Both the position numbers and the translations under genes were made by a program. Positions 12,648 to 20,028 of a DNA stretch of 36,155 nucleotides are shown here, in pieces; position 1 is the first letter of the stretch; each line of letters starts with the position of its first letter. Location: positions 1-36,155 of IMG/VR virus record IMGVR_UViG_3300036851_000173; one strand, 5' to 3'. Under the pieces are notes generated by a model, which was not told where the DNA came from, ran no database searches, and worked only from the letters and a program-made list of their open reading frames with translations. The stretch is from a virus.

Positions 12648-12894
12648 GGAGCGGCGTCTCGCCCCAGGTCAACCTGGCGCGCTCGCGGAAGCGATCGGGG
12701 ATCGCCAGGCCACGCTGCAACCGTCGCCAGACGACGATCATCTGCCAGCCGCAGTCCACGTCGAGCGGCAGCTCGCGGCCGAGACCCGGCGCCATCGCCA
12801 GGGAGTCGGTCGGTTTGCCGCACCAGACGCAGGTGCCCACGACGGGCCCGGGCTCCAGCGGGAAGTGGCCGGACAGAAGCTCCCGCCAGCTCAC
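12598..12894 (-). CDS. small zinc-binding-like protein, converging with the GNAT gene
   Basis: The 98-residue product starts at GTG 12894, which overlaps the stop of the MazG-like gene. It contains CVWC near residues 23-26 and a further DC (VDCGWQM) near 53, a possible metal site. A basic helix (VWRRLQRGLAIPDRFRERAR) and a Pro-rich end follow. No family is recognised. The last 50 bases lie under the end of the opposite-strand GNAT gene, so a shared antisense 3' region exists. Confidence 0.65.
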   Translation of the reverse strand: MSWRELLSGHFPLEPGPVVGTCVWCGKPTDSLAMAPGLGRELPLDVDCGWQMIVVWRRLQRGLAIPDRFRERARLTWGETPLLSPGDGPAETRPRAGS

Positions 12895-13208
12895 GATCCG
12901 CGCCGCGCGTCGATCGCCTCGCACCAGGCGGTCGCAACCGCGGCCACCTGGACCAGCTCCGCGCGAAGGGCGGCATCGTCGGCGCCGTGCGTTCCGTAGC
13001 CAGCCTCCAGGACGGCCCGGCACACCTCTCCGAACTCCTCCCCGAGAACGGCCGCGCGCTTGTCATCGCCGCCGGCCATGTCCGGGTCGGCGCACGATCG
13101 CCAGTCGATGCCGCGCCGGCGCTTCCGTCGACCGATCTTCTCCTGGCGGACGCGCTCGGCGTGGACGTCGACCAGCACGTCCGCGGTCGCCTGGCCGACG
13201 TCGATCAT
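12891..13208 (-). CDS. MazG-like nucleotide pyrophosphohydrolase
   Basis: The 105-residue product has the layout of small all-alpha NTP pyrophosphatases. An N-terminal E-R-x-R-Q segment (AERVRQEKIGRR) is followed by DKRAAVLGEEFGEVCRAVLE (about 49-68) and AALRAELVQVAAVATAWCEA (80-99). The E-E-x-x-E pattern in LGEEFGEV would bind magnesium. Such enzymes hydrolyse dNTPs or alarmones to monophosphate, and phages use them to clean or skew nucleotide pools. It is coupled to its neighbours by 4-nt overlaps. Confidence 0.8.
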   Translation of the reverse strand: MIDVGQATADVLVDVHAERVRQEKIGRRKRRRGIDWRSCADPDMAGGDDKRAAVLGEEFGEVCRAVLEAGYGTHGADDAALRAELVQVAAVATAWCEAIDARRGS

Positions 13209-13408
13209 CGGGCCCGATCCCTGGCAGCTCGCAGGGCCTTGATCGCGTGGCCGATCCGACCATGGGCGATGTTGTCGATCGCGTTCGTGATGACCAGGCG
13301 GAGCTGGTCGCGCTCGCGGATGATCGGCTCCACCTCCTCGATCGGGATGACCACCTGGCCGTCCGCCAGCTCCAGCGAGACGGCGAGAAGGCGCGCGTCG
13401 TGGGTCAT
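13205..13408 (-). CDS. hypothetical helical protein
   Basis: The 67-residue product from ATG 13408 begins MTHDARLLAVSLELADGQVV. It continues with IEEVEPIIRERDQLRLVITN and a basic end (IGHAIKALRAARDRAR), suggesting a short strand pair and two helices. The acidic stretch VVIPIEEVEPII could form a dimer interface. It has no metal motif and the family is unknown. It sits between the MazG-like gene and the membrane proteins, with 4-nt overlaps at both ends. Confidence 0.6.
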   Translation of the reverse strand: MTHDARLLAVSLELADGQVVIPIEEVEPIIRERDQLRLVITNAIDNIAHGRIGHAIKALRAARDRAR

Positions 13409-13566
13409 CGCTCCGCCCACCGAAGCAGCCGCGGCACGAGGTAGAAGCCGAAGGCGATGCCCAGGAGGAAGGCCGCTCCGCCAGGCATGGTCCCGATCCA
13501 CGTCGCCACGGCCACCGTGAAGCAGAACAGGATCGCCAGGCGGAGGATGGTCTCGTCGCGGATCAC
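13405..13566 (-). CDS. 53-residue membrane protein
   Basis: The product from GTG 13566 begins MIRDETILRLAILFCFTVAV. Two hydrophobic segments (ILRLAILFCFTVAVATWI, about 7-24, and GAAFLLGIAFGFYLVPRLL, about 30-48) point to a two-span protein with a positively charged end (PRLLRWAER). Start and stop overlap the flanking genes by 4 nt. Such pairs of tiny membrane proteins are sometimes holin- or antiholin-like, but the location far from the lysis end argues for another membrane role. Confidence 0.65.
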   Translation of the reverse strand: MIRDETILRLAILFCFTVAVATWIGTMPGGAAFLLGIAFGFYLVPRLLRWAER

Positions 13567-13793
13567 GCGAGCCGCCAGAGGAGCAGCCCGCCGGCGCCGA
13601 TCAGGATGGCCACGGCCGCGACCAGCGCCAGCGGTCCCCAGAGGAACCCCACGGCCGTCAGGATCACGCCGGCCCAGAACGACATTGCCAGCGCGGCCAT
13701 GAGCCCGCAGCCCGTCGCCGGGTCGTGTCCGCCATAGTGCTCCAGCTCCCGGTCAACGCTCTCGGGCAGCTTCGCCTTGTCACCCGTCGCCAT
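13563..13793 (-). CDS. 76-residue two-span membrane protein
   Basis: The ATG at 13793 opens MATGDKAKLPESVDRELEHY, a soluble N-terminal part of about 30 residues with a short acidic helix. It is followed by two hydrophobic segments (MAALAMSFWAGVILTAVGFL and GPLALVAAVAILIGAGGLLL). The short loop between them (WGPLAL) would put both ends on the same side. No family is recognised. With the 53-residue gene it forms a membrane pair in the same operon. Confidence 0.7.
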   Translation of the reverse strand: MATGDKAKLPESVDRELEHYGGHDPATGCGLMAALAMSFWAGVILTAVGFLWGPLALVAAVAILIGAGGLLLWRLA

Positions 13794-14247
13794 GTTCAGC
13801 CTCCCTTCGAAACTCTCCGTCCGCCATCCTCCACAGGAGCAGCGGGATCACGGGCACGTCGCCGCGCGGCCGGCACTCCTCCAGGAGCGCGCCCATCTGC
13901 TCGATCGGCGTCCCCAGCATCGCCGTGACCGCGTAGTAGTTCCGCTTCGGGATCGCCGGCCAGACCAGGCCGCGGTCGATCGAGTGGGCGTAGAGCTCGA
14001 AGGCGCGGCGGGCCCGGAAGCGGCTATGGACCATCATGTGGCATCGGTAGCAGAGGCCGAAGCGCCCGATGTTCGCGCCGAACGGCGGGCCCGAGTAGTC
14101 CTCGGAGTGCGCCTCGAGGAGCCCCTCGGTCTGGCCGCACGCCTGGCAGCTCGTCGGGCGCGATCGCCGGCCGGCGGCGTACTCCGCGTTCAGCCAGCGA
14201 AGCGCGCGCGTACGCTGGGTCGGTGAGAAGCCGTTGTAGGAGTTCAT
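13780..14247 (-). CDS. HNH-like endonuclease-type protein
   Basis: The 155-residue product from ATG 14247 has an HNH-like zinc fold: CQACGQ at about 32-37, then LEAHSEDYSGPP (about 42-53) and LCYRCHMMVHSRF (about 64-76). The pattern C-x2-C ... H-x-E-D-Y ... C-x2-C-H-x3-H fits a compact beta-beta-alpha metal site. HNH proteins nick or cut DNA, with roles in packaging, homing or recombination; the substrate here is unknown. The remaining C-terminal part is helical. Its start overlaps the upstream stop as ATGA. Confidence 0.75.
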   Translation of the reverse strand: MNSYNGFSPTQRTRALRWLNAEYAAGRRSRPTSCQACGQTEGLLEAHSEDYSGPPFGANIGRFGLCYRCHMMVHSRFRARRAFELYAHSIDRGLVWPAIPKRNYYAVTAMLGTPIEQMGALLEECRPRGDVPVIPLLLWRMADGEFRREAEHGDG

Positions 14248-14438
14248 CGGTCGAGGATGCCCCAGGCGCGCTCCGGGATCACGGAGGCCCAGCCCCAGGT
14301 CAGCTCGTTCAGCCTGGCGTCGTAGGTCGAGGCGAAGCACTCGTCGTCGCCCGGGTGGTGCCACGAATGGCACGGCCAGCGGAGCACCGCGACGATGGCG
14401 CGGAGGTGCAGGGCGATCGTCCGGGCGGTCTCGTGCAT
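14244..14438 (-). CDS. 64-residue MHET-leader protein, first gene of P4 unit
   Basis: The ATG at 14438 lies six bases after the -10 of P4, and the product begins MHETARTIALHLRAIVAVLR. No second in-frame ATG or SD site follows at the position used by the other modules, so this ATG is the natural start and the transcript would be leaderless or nearly so. The stop forms ATGA with the HNH-like gene. Residues 15-30 are weakly hydrophobic, and the rest (HPGDDECFASTYDARLNELT) is soluble. No family is recognised. Confidence 0.6.
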   Translation of the reverse strand: MHETARTIALHLRAIVAVLRWPCHSWHHPGDDECFASTYDARLNELTWGWASVIPERAWGILDR

Positions 14439-14444
14439 GCCCCT

Positions 14445-14473
14445 ACTCTGACGGTTCCGGATCCTCACGGCAA
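14445..14473 (-). promoter_or_regulatory. leftward promoter P4 (module copy 4)
   Basis: Minus strand: -35 TTGCCG (14473-14468), 17-bp spacer, -10 CAGAGT (14450-14445). Six bases later comes ATGCACGAGACC. The -35 is the most diverged of the four copies and the spacer lacks GCGCGC, but the spacing and leader block are kept. It would drive the leftward group from 14,438 to 12,598. Confidence 0.65.
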
Positions 14474-14571
14474 GTCGCAACGCGAGCCTCTCCGGATGCA
14501 GCTCGTCTGGCGGACCAGGCTCTCGCCGGCGATCGAGCGGAGCCTCCTCCATCCCTGGCCAGGCTGGTTCG

Positions 14572-14599
14572 TGGACGGCGCTTGACGCCTCGGTATGAT
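14572..14599 (+). promoter_or_regulatory. candidate rightward promoter for the late operon
   Basis: TGGACG (14572-14577), a 16-bp spacer and TATGAT (14594-14599), the best -10 in this gap, lie upstream of the HNH and terminase genes and divergent from P4. The -35 match is four of six. The position, 35 bases before the first rightward gene, is what a late promoter would need. No other match in the gap is better. Confidence 0.4.
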
Positions 14600-14634
14600 G
14601 GCTCCGCCGCGGGTGGTGGGGAGGCGTTTCCGGA

Positions 14635-15297
14635 GTGGCCGCTCAGATCGGACCCCCCGTGCGACCCCGGCTTCGGTACTGCGGCTCCTGCGGACGGGCC
14701 CACGCGGGTAGCTCCCATGGGACCACCCCGGCAGCGTCCCCCAGGCGAAGGCCGGCAACGACCCCCAGGCGTGACCCTGCTCTGGTCGGTAGGGGTCGGC
14801 GCATCCGCTCCTCCTGGGCATGGACGAAGCTGGCGCGCGAGACGATCAAGGCGCACGTGAAGCGTCATGGCTGGATGTGTTCAGGCGTCGCGCCATGGCA
14901 CGAGGCGCACCCCTCCCGTGACCTCACGGTGGACCACCCTGTCGCCCTGGGGGAAGGCGGTCCTGCCCTCCCTCATGGCAAGCTCCCCGTGGTGTGTCGA
15001 TGGTCCAATGCGAGGCGGAACGCAAGGTCGATCAAGCTCGTCGAGCGTGAACACGTGAGGCAACGCGAACAACAGCGCGGCGTGACAAGTGCTCTTGCAA
15101 GCGCACGAGCGAACGTGACGACCGGGGGCACCCCACGTGTTTCCGATGAAAAGGTCACGACCCCAAGTCAGGCGCACATCAGCACCCTGGCAAATCGGGT
15201 CCCTTCTGTCTCAGCGCGCCCTGAGCGCCCCTCACAGCCACGGAGCGCCGCGCGGAGTCTGACGGCGGCGCCAGGTGCCACCCCGGAGCGCGTCTGA
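14635..15297 (+). CDS. HNH endonuclease-like protein with variable C-terminus
   Basis: The 220-residue product from GTG 14635 has YCGSCGRAH (about 15-23), then MCSGVAPWHEAHPSRDLTVD and HPVALGEGG, and CRWSNARRN near 122-130. These are the pieces of a small HNH domain as found next to many phage terminases. The second zinc cysteine of the last knuckle is Ser (CRWSN rather than CRxCN), so metal binding may be altered. Residues after about 145 look disordered and have different codon use from the rest. HNH proteins beside terminase help cut concatemers in cos phages. The start codon is a choice between weak options. Confidence 0.7.
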   Translation: MAAQIGPPVRPRLRYCGSCGRAHAGSSHGTTPAASPRRRPATTPRRDPALVGRGRRIRSSWAWTKLARETIKAHVKRHGWMCSGVAPWHEAHPSRDLTVDHPVALGEGGPALPHGKLPVVCRWSNARRNARSIKLVEREHVRQREQQRGVTSALASARANVTTGGTPRVSDEKVTTPSQAHISTLANRVPSVSARPERPSQPRSAARSLTAAPGATPERV

Positions 15298-15533
15298 TGG
15301 CCCTTGCGACGCTCGGCGGAGTCGGGATCGCCATGGGCGCCATCCTGTCGGCGGACCCGGAGCGCGATGATGAGCAGCCGGACGGGCCGGCCTGCTTCGG
15401 TTGCCACCGGAGCGGACGAGCGACGAAGCTCCTGACGTTCGCCCTGGAGTTCCGCCGGCCTGGCCGCGGCGGACGGGGCCGGAAGGTCGGCTCGATCCGA
15501 CTGTGCGAGAAGTGCTGGAAGGACTGTCGATGA
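15297..15533 (+). CDS. small zinc-ribbon protein
   Basis: The 78-residue product starts at ATG 15297, sharing a base with the HNH stop. It begins MALATLGGVGIAMGAILSAD and has the two knuckles CFGC (about 33-36) and CEKC (about 70-73), with a Gly-Arg loop between them. It is probably a structural zinc ribbon. It lies between the HNH gene and the terminase small subunit and ends with ATGA into it. The function is unknown. Confidence 0.7.
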   Translation: MALATLGGVGIAMGAILSADPERDDEQPDGPACFGCHRSGRATKLLTFALEFRRPGRGGRGRKVGSIRLCEKCWKDCR

Positions 15534-16048
15534 GCAAGCCTGGGCGGAAGCCCGAGCCGGCGGCGTCGAAGATCAGGCGCGGGATCACGGCGCCGAGCGA
15601 CGTCAACCTCAACGAGCCGACGCCATCCATGGAGCCGCCGGACGCGCCGGTGGCCCCGGACGATCCCGCGGAGGCGGCAGCCTGGGACCGGGCCCACGAG
15701 ATCGAGCGGGAGGTGATGCGCCTCCAGCACCCGGGCCTCATCACGAAGCTCGACGCCGGCATCCTCGAGGGGTACGCCCTGGTCCGCGCCAAGCGCGAGG
15801 ATCTCGGCCGGCTCCTCGCCAAGACCGGCGTCGTCATCCGCGGCCGGCGCCCTGGCGAGCTGGTCCGCAACCCGGTCTACATCGGCTTCCGCGACTCGAT
15901 CATGCTGGAGCTGCGCCTGGGGTCCGAGCTGGGCATCGGGCCCGCGGCCCGGGCGGCGATCCGGATGGAGCCGAGCGACGGCCTCGAGCTGCCCGACATC
16001 GGGCCGGCGCCTCGCTTCCAGGCGATCGCCGGCGGTCGTGCAGATTGA
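15530..16048 (+). CDS. terminase small subunit, P27 family
   Basis: The 172-residue product begins MSKPGRKPEPAASK at ATG 15530. It shows the P27-type layout: a disordered basic start, a helix (AAWDRAHEIEREVMRLQHPG), a coil with LLAKTGVVIRGRRPGELVRN, then NPVYIGFRDSIMLELRLG. The terminase small subunit recognises the phage DNA end and activates the large subunit for packaging. The next genes lead to the large subunit, which supports the call. The P27 assignment is from remembered motifs, not from a search. Confidence 0.8.
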   Translation: MSKPGRKPEPAASKIRRGITAPSDVNLNEPTPSMEPPDAPVAPDDPAEAAAWDRAHEIEREVMRLQHPGLITKLDAGILEGYALVRAKREDLGRLLAKTGVVIRGRRPGELVRNPVYIGFRDSIMLELRLGSELGIGPAARAAIRMEPSDGLELPDIGPAPRFQAIAGGRAD

Positions 16049-16148
16049 GCTGGTCGCGGTGCTGCTCGTCCTGGCGTTCACGGCTGGCCTGGGGACCGGG
16101 ACCTGGCTCGCCCTCCGCCACCTGGGCATCGACCCGGGGGACCTGTGA
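16038..16148 (+). CDS. 36-residue membrane protein
   Basis: The product begins MQIELVAVLLVLAFTAGLG at GTG 16038 and continues to TWLALRHLGIDPGDL. One hydrophobic segment (about 4-19) predicts a single membrane helix. The start overlaps the end of the terminase small subunit gene by 11 nt and the stop forms GTGA with the next gene. Codon use is consistent with the rest. The function is unknown. Confidence 0.55.
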   Translation: MQIELVAVLLVLAFTAGLGTGTWLALRHLGIDPGDL

Positions 16149-16498
16149 GCGGGAAGATGTCCGCGGCCTGGTGGCGCGAGTATCGGGCCCGCCGGCGCGA
16201 GGAGGGCCGGCCCGTCAAGCGCGAGCGGCGCGTCCGCGGGGACCGCTCCGCCGAGTACGCCCGCCGGCGATCGCGGGCCGCGCCCGTCGTGGAGCTGCCC
16301 GTGCCGACCGGCCAGCACGGGACCCGGCTCGCGTTCTGGGAGGACGAGCTGCGCCGCGATCTCGCCCAGGAGGCGGAGCTGGCCAGGCTGGAGCGACGCA
16401 ACCCCGACCGGGCAGTCGCGGCGTACCGGGCCCGCGAGCTGGCCTGGCGTCAGATCATCCGTCCGATGGAGGAGGCACCTCATGTCGCCCGACCCTGA
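16145..16498 (+). CDS. basic hypothetical protein
   Basis: The 117-residue product from GTG 16145 is strongly basic and helical (MSGKMSAAWWREYRARRREE, then VRGDRSAEYARRRSRAAPVV). A Pro-rich linker and a longer amphipathic region follow (LRRDLAQEAELARLERRNPD, RELAWRQIIRPMEE). The charge suggests DNA or RNA binding or an interaction with packaging proteins. I do not recognise a family. It overlaps the next gene's start by 17 nt. Confidence 0.7.
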   Translation: MSGKMSAAWWREYRARRREEGRPVKRERRVRGDRSAEYARRRSRAAPVVELPVPTGQHGTRLAFWEDELRRDLAQEAELARLERRNPDRAVAAYRARELAWRQIIRPMEEAPHVARP

Positions 16499-16703
16499 CG
16501 TCCTCAAGGGCCTGACCAAAGCCCAGCTCCTCGAGCTTCGTGAGCAGCTCGACCGCGAGCTGGTGACGTGCCTCCTCTGCGGCAACATCGGCGCCCTGGT
16601 CTACCGCCTGACGAGCCGCGCCGGCACGAAAGCCAAGCTGCCCCTCTGCCTGCCGTGCTTCGAGAAGCACCGCCTCCCCGAGTCAGCGAAGGAGACGTCG
16701 TGA
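16482..16703 (+). CDS. small zinc-ribbon protein
   Basis: The 73-residue product begins MSPDPDVLKGLTKAQLLELR at ATG 16482. A helix (LELREQLDRELVT) is followed by CLLC (about 30-33) and CLPC (about 56-59), two knuckles separated by a strand (LVYRLTSRAGTKAKLPL). The helix plus zinc-ribbon layout resembles other small packaging-region proteins. It stops with TGA overlapping the start region of the next gene. No specific role is known. Confidence 0.75.
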   Translation: MSPDPDVLKGLTKAQLLELREQLDRELVTCLLCGNIGALVYRLTSRAGTKAKLPLCLPCFEKHRLPESAKETS

Positions 16704-16912
16704 TGCACCGGCCGAACAAGAAGCAGCACGCCACGGCGCCGTCCTACGTCCGGGAGCGCCGGCACCGCCACGCGAAGATCGAGCGAGCCGAGCGCCTGGA
16801 GGCGCGCCTGGCCAGGGCCCGGGCGAAGCGCGCCGGCGTGATCTGCCTCCCGGGCCCGATGTCGCCCTGGCGCGAGGACGGCTCCGAGGCCGTGGCCCTC
16901 TTTGGTACCTGA
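16703..16912 (+). CDS. basic hypothetical protein
   Basis: The 69-residue product begins MHRPNKKQHATAPSYVRERR at ATG 16703, eight bases after a GGAG site (a GTG one codon earlier is the alternative). It is highly basic with a long helix (HAKIERAERLEARLARARAK) and a short end (LPGPMSPWREDGSE). It may bind DNA or RNA. Its last 11 nt overlap the terminase large subunit start. No family is recognised. Confidence 0.6.
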   Translation: MHRPNKKQHATAPSYVRERRHRHAKIERAERLEARLARARAKRAGVICLPGPMSPWREDGSEAVALFGT

Positions 16913-18437
16913 CACCCTCAGCGGTGGCCCGCACTTCGCTGACTTCTGCCAGCACTACATCCGGCAAACGAAGGGCCGGTGGGCTGGCCGACCGCTCATC
17001 CTGGAGGGCTGGGAGCGCGAGTTCTGGTGGGAGGCCCTGGAGCTCGACCCCACGACGCGCCTCCGTGTCTACCGCGAGGTGGGTCTGGGCATCCCGACGA
17101 AGAACGGCAAGTCCACTCAGGCCGCGGCCGGCGCTCACTACGGCCTGGTCGCGGACGGGGAGGCCGAGCCGGAGGTCTACCTAGGCGCCGCGACGCAGCG
17201 CCAGGCCAGCTCGATCATCCTCAAGCAAGCCCGGTCGATGGGCCTCCGGTCGCCGGCCCTGGCGAGGCTGGTCCAGGTCCAGGCTCACTCGATCTCGTGC
17301 GCCAGGAACGGCGGGATCATGCGCGCGGTCGCGGCGGACGGACCCCTCCAGCACGGCCTGAACCCGTCCTGGAACGTGCTCGATGAGATCCACGCCCACA
17401 AGGACGACGGCCTCTACACCGCGCTCACGAAGTCAGGCGCGGCCCGGGAGCAGATGCTGACGCATTGGATCACCACGGCCGGCCCGGAGGGCGAGACCCT
17501 CCTGTCGAGCCTCTACGGCCAGATGATCGCCGGCACGGGTGAGCTGGAGCGCCGCGGGGACTCGTTGATGATCTACCGCGACAAGCCCAACGGCATCCTG
17601 ATCTACTGGTACGGCGCGCCCAAGAGCGCGGACCCGGACGACCCGAAGGTGTGGCTGGCCACGAACCCGGCATCCTGGCTCCAGGACGGGACCTGGCTCC
17701 GCCAGCAGCACGGCAGCATGGTCGCTCGAGGCGCGCTCCTCGACTGGCGTATCTACCACCTCAACCAGTTCTGGGGCAGCCTCACGAGCTGGCTCCCCGA
17801 CCGCGCCTTCCAGGAGTGCGCGGCGCCGACCGTCAAGCTCGCGGATGACCGGCCCATCGGGGTCGGCGTGTTCCAGGTGCCGGACAGCTCCGCGGCGGCG
17901 GTGGCGATCGCGCAGCGCCAGGAAACCCGCCAGGGCGAGCGGGTCATCCTCCGGCTCAAGCACTTCGACGCCGAGCGGGCCACCGGCCGGTTCAGCCGCC
18001 GCGCCGTCCGTGACTACCTGATCGAGCTGCGCGCGAAGTACCCGAAGCCGGCTACCGTGGACGACAAGGGCTTCCCGATCGGCGGGCCGGCATATGCCTT
18101 CGAACGCTGGCAGTTCGAGGAGACCGCCCAGGAGCTGGAGGCGTTCGGGCTCAACATGGTCGACTTCCCCCAGACCGGGAACGCGATGGGCCCGGCGTCG
18201 ACTCAGGCGTACCAGCTCATCACGACCCGCAAGCTCCTCCACGCCGGCGACGAGCAGCTCGTCCAGCAGATGGAGGCGAGCCAGGCAACGCTCACCGACA
18301 GGGGCCTCCGGGTGGTGCCGTCCCGCGAGGAGCCCTACAACCTGGGCGCGATTGCGTCCATCATGGCGACCGCCATGGCGCTACTCCCGGCACCGAAGGT
18401 CTACGACAAGAAGCCGCGCGCCGGCCTAGCGTTCTGA
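16902..18437 (+). CDS. terminase large subunit
   Basis: The 511-residue product packs DNA into the prohead. It has the ATPase P-loop GIPTKNGKST (about 63-72), the Walker B-like segment NVLDEIHAH (about 158-166) and DPTTRLRVYREVG upstream. A C-terminal nuclease-like half follows (VGVFQVPDSSAAAVAIAQ, about 322-339, then the helical region to AIASIMATAMALLP). The pattern matches the Terminase_1 family. The TTG start at 16902 is the first possible start and overlaps the previous stop. It is preceded by the small subunit and followed by the portal, the usual packaging order. Confidence 0.9.
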   Translation: MVPDTLSGGPHFADFCQHYIRQTKGRWAGRPLILEGWEREFWWEALELDPTTRLRVYREVGLGIPTKNGKSTQAAAGAHYGLVADGEAEPEVYLGAATQRQASSIILKQARSMGLRSPALARLVQVQAHSISCARNGGIMRAVAADGPLQHGLNPSWNVLDEIHAHKDDGLYTALTKSGAAREQMLTHWITTAGPEGETLLSSLYGQMIAGTGELERRGDSLMIYRDKPNGILIYWYGAPKSADPDDPKVWLATNPASWLQDGTWLRQQHGSMVARGALLDWRIYHLNQFWGSLTSWLPDRAFQECAAPTVKLADDRPIGVGVFQVPDSSAAAVAIAQRQETRQGERVILRLKHFDAERATGRFSRRAVRDYLIELRAKYPKPATVDDKGFPIGGPAYAFERWQFEETAQELEAFGLNMVDFPQTGNAMGPASTQAYQLITTRKLLHAGDEQLVQQMEASQATLTDRGLRVVPSREEPYNLGAIASIMATAMALLPAPKVYDKKPRAGLAF

Positions 18438-18447
18438 GGAGGGACCC

Positions 18448-20028
18448 GTGCCGCCGATCGACCTGTTCAACGCCGAACCCCAGACCCCCGCCTGGTGGCT
18501 CCGTCGCCTCCTGGCCCGCCTCGAGCAGGACGTTCCTGACATGCGCCGCTGGGAGCGGTACTACGACGGCGACCAGCCCCTCGACTTCTTCGACGCCCAG
18601 GTGCGCGAGAAGTTCTCCGGCCGGTTCCGGCGCTTCACCGCGAACTACGTGGCCCTCGTGGTCGACAGCTTCGCGGAGCGGCTCAAGGTCACGGGGTTCC
18701 GGTTCAAGGACAGCGCGGCCGACGACGATCTCTGGGACATCTGGCAGGCGAACGATCTCGACGGCGGATCCGCTCAGGCCCACACCGACGCGCTCGTCAA
18801 GCGCCGCGCCTACGCCCTGATCGAGCCGCCGGCCGGGGACGCCCCGCCCAGGATCACGATGGAGAACGCGCTCAACGCCTTCGTCGAGACGGACCCCCGC
18901 GATCGCCGGAAGCGCCTGGCCGGCATCAAGCGGTACATCGACGGGGACGGCCGGCTGGTCGCCTACCTCTACCTGCCCGACACGATCTACCGCTTCCGCT
19001 CCGGGTCGGTCTGGCCCGAGAGCTGGACGCCCTGGGACCCGGACGGCGTGAACGCGGACGCGGCGACGTTCGGCATCGCCGGCGGCTTCGAGCTCTGGCC
19101 CCAGAACGGGGACGACGGCACGTTCCGGAACCCCATCGGCGTCGTGCCGCTGGTCCCGATCCTGAACCGGCCGAGGATCGGCAGCGCGGAGGGACGCTCC
19201 GAGGTCCACCCGATCACGAGCAACCAGGATCTCATCAACTACTACCGAGCCATGAGCGTCGTCGCGGCCCGGTACCTGGCGATCCCCCAGCGGTGGGTCA
19301 AGAACCTGGACGTGGAGGTCGACCCGGCCACCGGCCAGCCCCGCCCGCCGTTCAAGGGAGGGATCGCGGACCTGTGGGTCGTCGAGCCGATGGCAGCGGA
19401 CGATCCGCGCGCCTCGATCGACGCGGCGCAGACGGAGTTCGGCCAGTTCCCCGCGGCGGACCTGTCGAGCTACGACACCCTCTCGTCGAAGGAGATCATC
19501 GGCCTGGCCAGCGTCGCCGGCCTGCCCTACTACTACCTCCTGGACACCGGCGTCAACGCGGTCGCGGCCCCGTCCGGGGAGAGCATCAAGGCCAGCGAGG
19601 CGCGCCTGACCAAGAAGGTCGACCACATGGAGACCTACTTCGGGGAGGGCTGGGAGGAGACGATGCGCGTCGCCCTCCGCGCCATGGGCGACGAGCGGTG
19701 GAAGCTCCGGACGGCCGAGACCCTCTGGGCCCAGGTGGAGACGCAGAACGAGGCGGTCCGGGCGGACGCGGTGACGAAGATCAAGGCCGCGGGCCTCATG
19801 GACGACCGGATGGCGCTCGAGGCGCTGGGCTACTCGCCCCAGGCGATCAAGCGGTTCGTGGCGGATAAGGCCAAGCGCGAGGAGGAGGCCAAGAAGGAGG
19901 CGGCGGACGCCCTTGCCAACCAGCCGCCGGCCGGTCCGGGCGGTCCCCTGAACGGCGCTGGAGCGCCTCCTGCGCGACCGTCCGCGCCGGCGCCCCGCGC
20001 GAACGGCTCGCCAACGGCGGTCGCATAG
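18448..20028 (+). CDS. portal protein, SPP1/gp6 type
   Basis: The 526-residue product starts at GTG 18448 after GAGGAGGGACCC. It follows the standard portal layout: an N-terminal WWLRRLLARLEQDVPDMRRW (15-34), YYDGDQPLDFFDAQVREKF (38-56), a beta-rich wing region, and a crown helix region (LTKKVDHMETYFGEGWEETM). A disordered Ala/Pro-rich C-terminus follows (AGPGGPLNGAGAPPARPS). Twelve copies form the ring for DNA entry. The C-terminal tail is unusually long and low in complexity. Confidence 0.9.
   Translation: MPPIDLFNAEPQTPAWWLRRLLARLEQDVPDMRRWERYYDGDQPLDFFDAQVREKFSGRFRRFTANYVALVVDSFAERLKVTGFRFKDSAADDDLWDIWQANDLDGGSAQAHTDALVKRRAYALIEPPAGDAPPRITMENALNAFVETDPRDRRKRLAGIKRYIDGDGRLVAYLYLPDTIYRFRSGSVWPESWTPWDPDGVNADAATFGIAGGFELWPQNGDDGTFRNPIGVVPLVPILNRPRIGSAEGRSEVHPITSNQDLINYYRAMSVVAARYLAIPQRWVKNLDVEVDPATGQPRPPFKGGIADLWVVEPMAADDPRASIDAAQTEFGQFPAADLSSYDTLSSKEIIGLASVAGLPYYYLLDTGVNAVAAPSGESIKASEARLTKKVDHMETYFGEGWEETMRVALRAMGDERWKLRTAETLWAQVETQNEAVRADAVTKIKAAGLMDDRMALEALGYSPQAIKRFVADKAKREEEAKKEAADALANQPPAGPGGPLNGAGAPPARPSAPAPRANGSPTAVA

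Noticed and set aside
14582-14587. TTGACG as a -35 near TATGAT
   Set aside because: Only six bases separate it from TATGAT, too close for a sigma-70 promoter, and no -10 lies 16-18 bases further on. TGGACG at 14,572 is better spaced.
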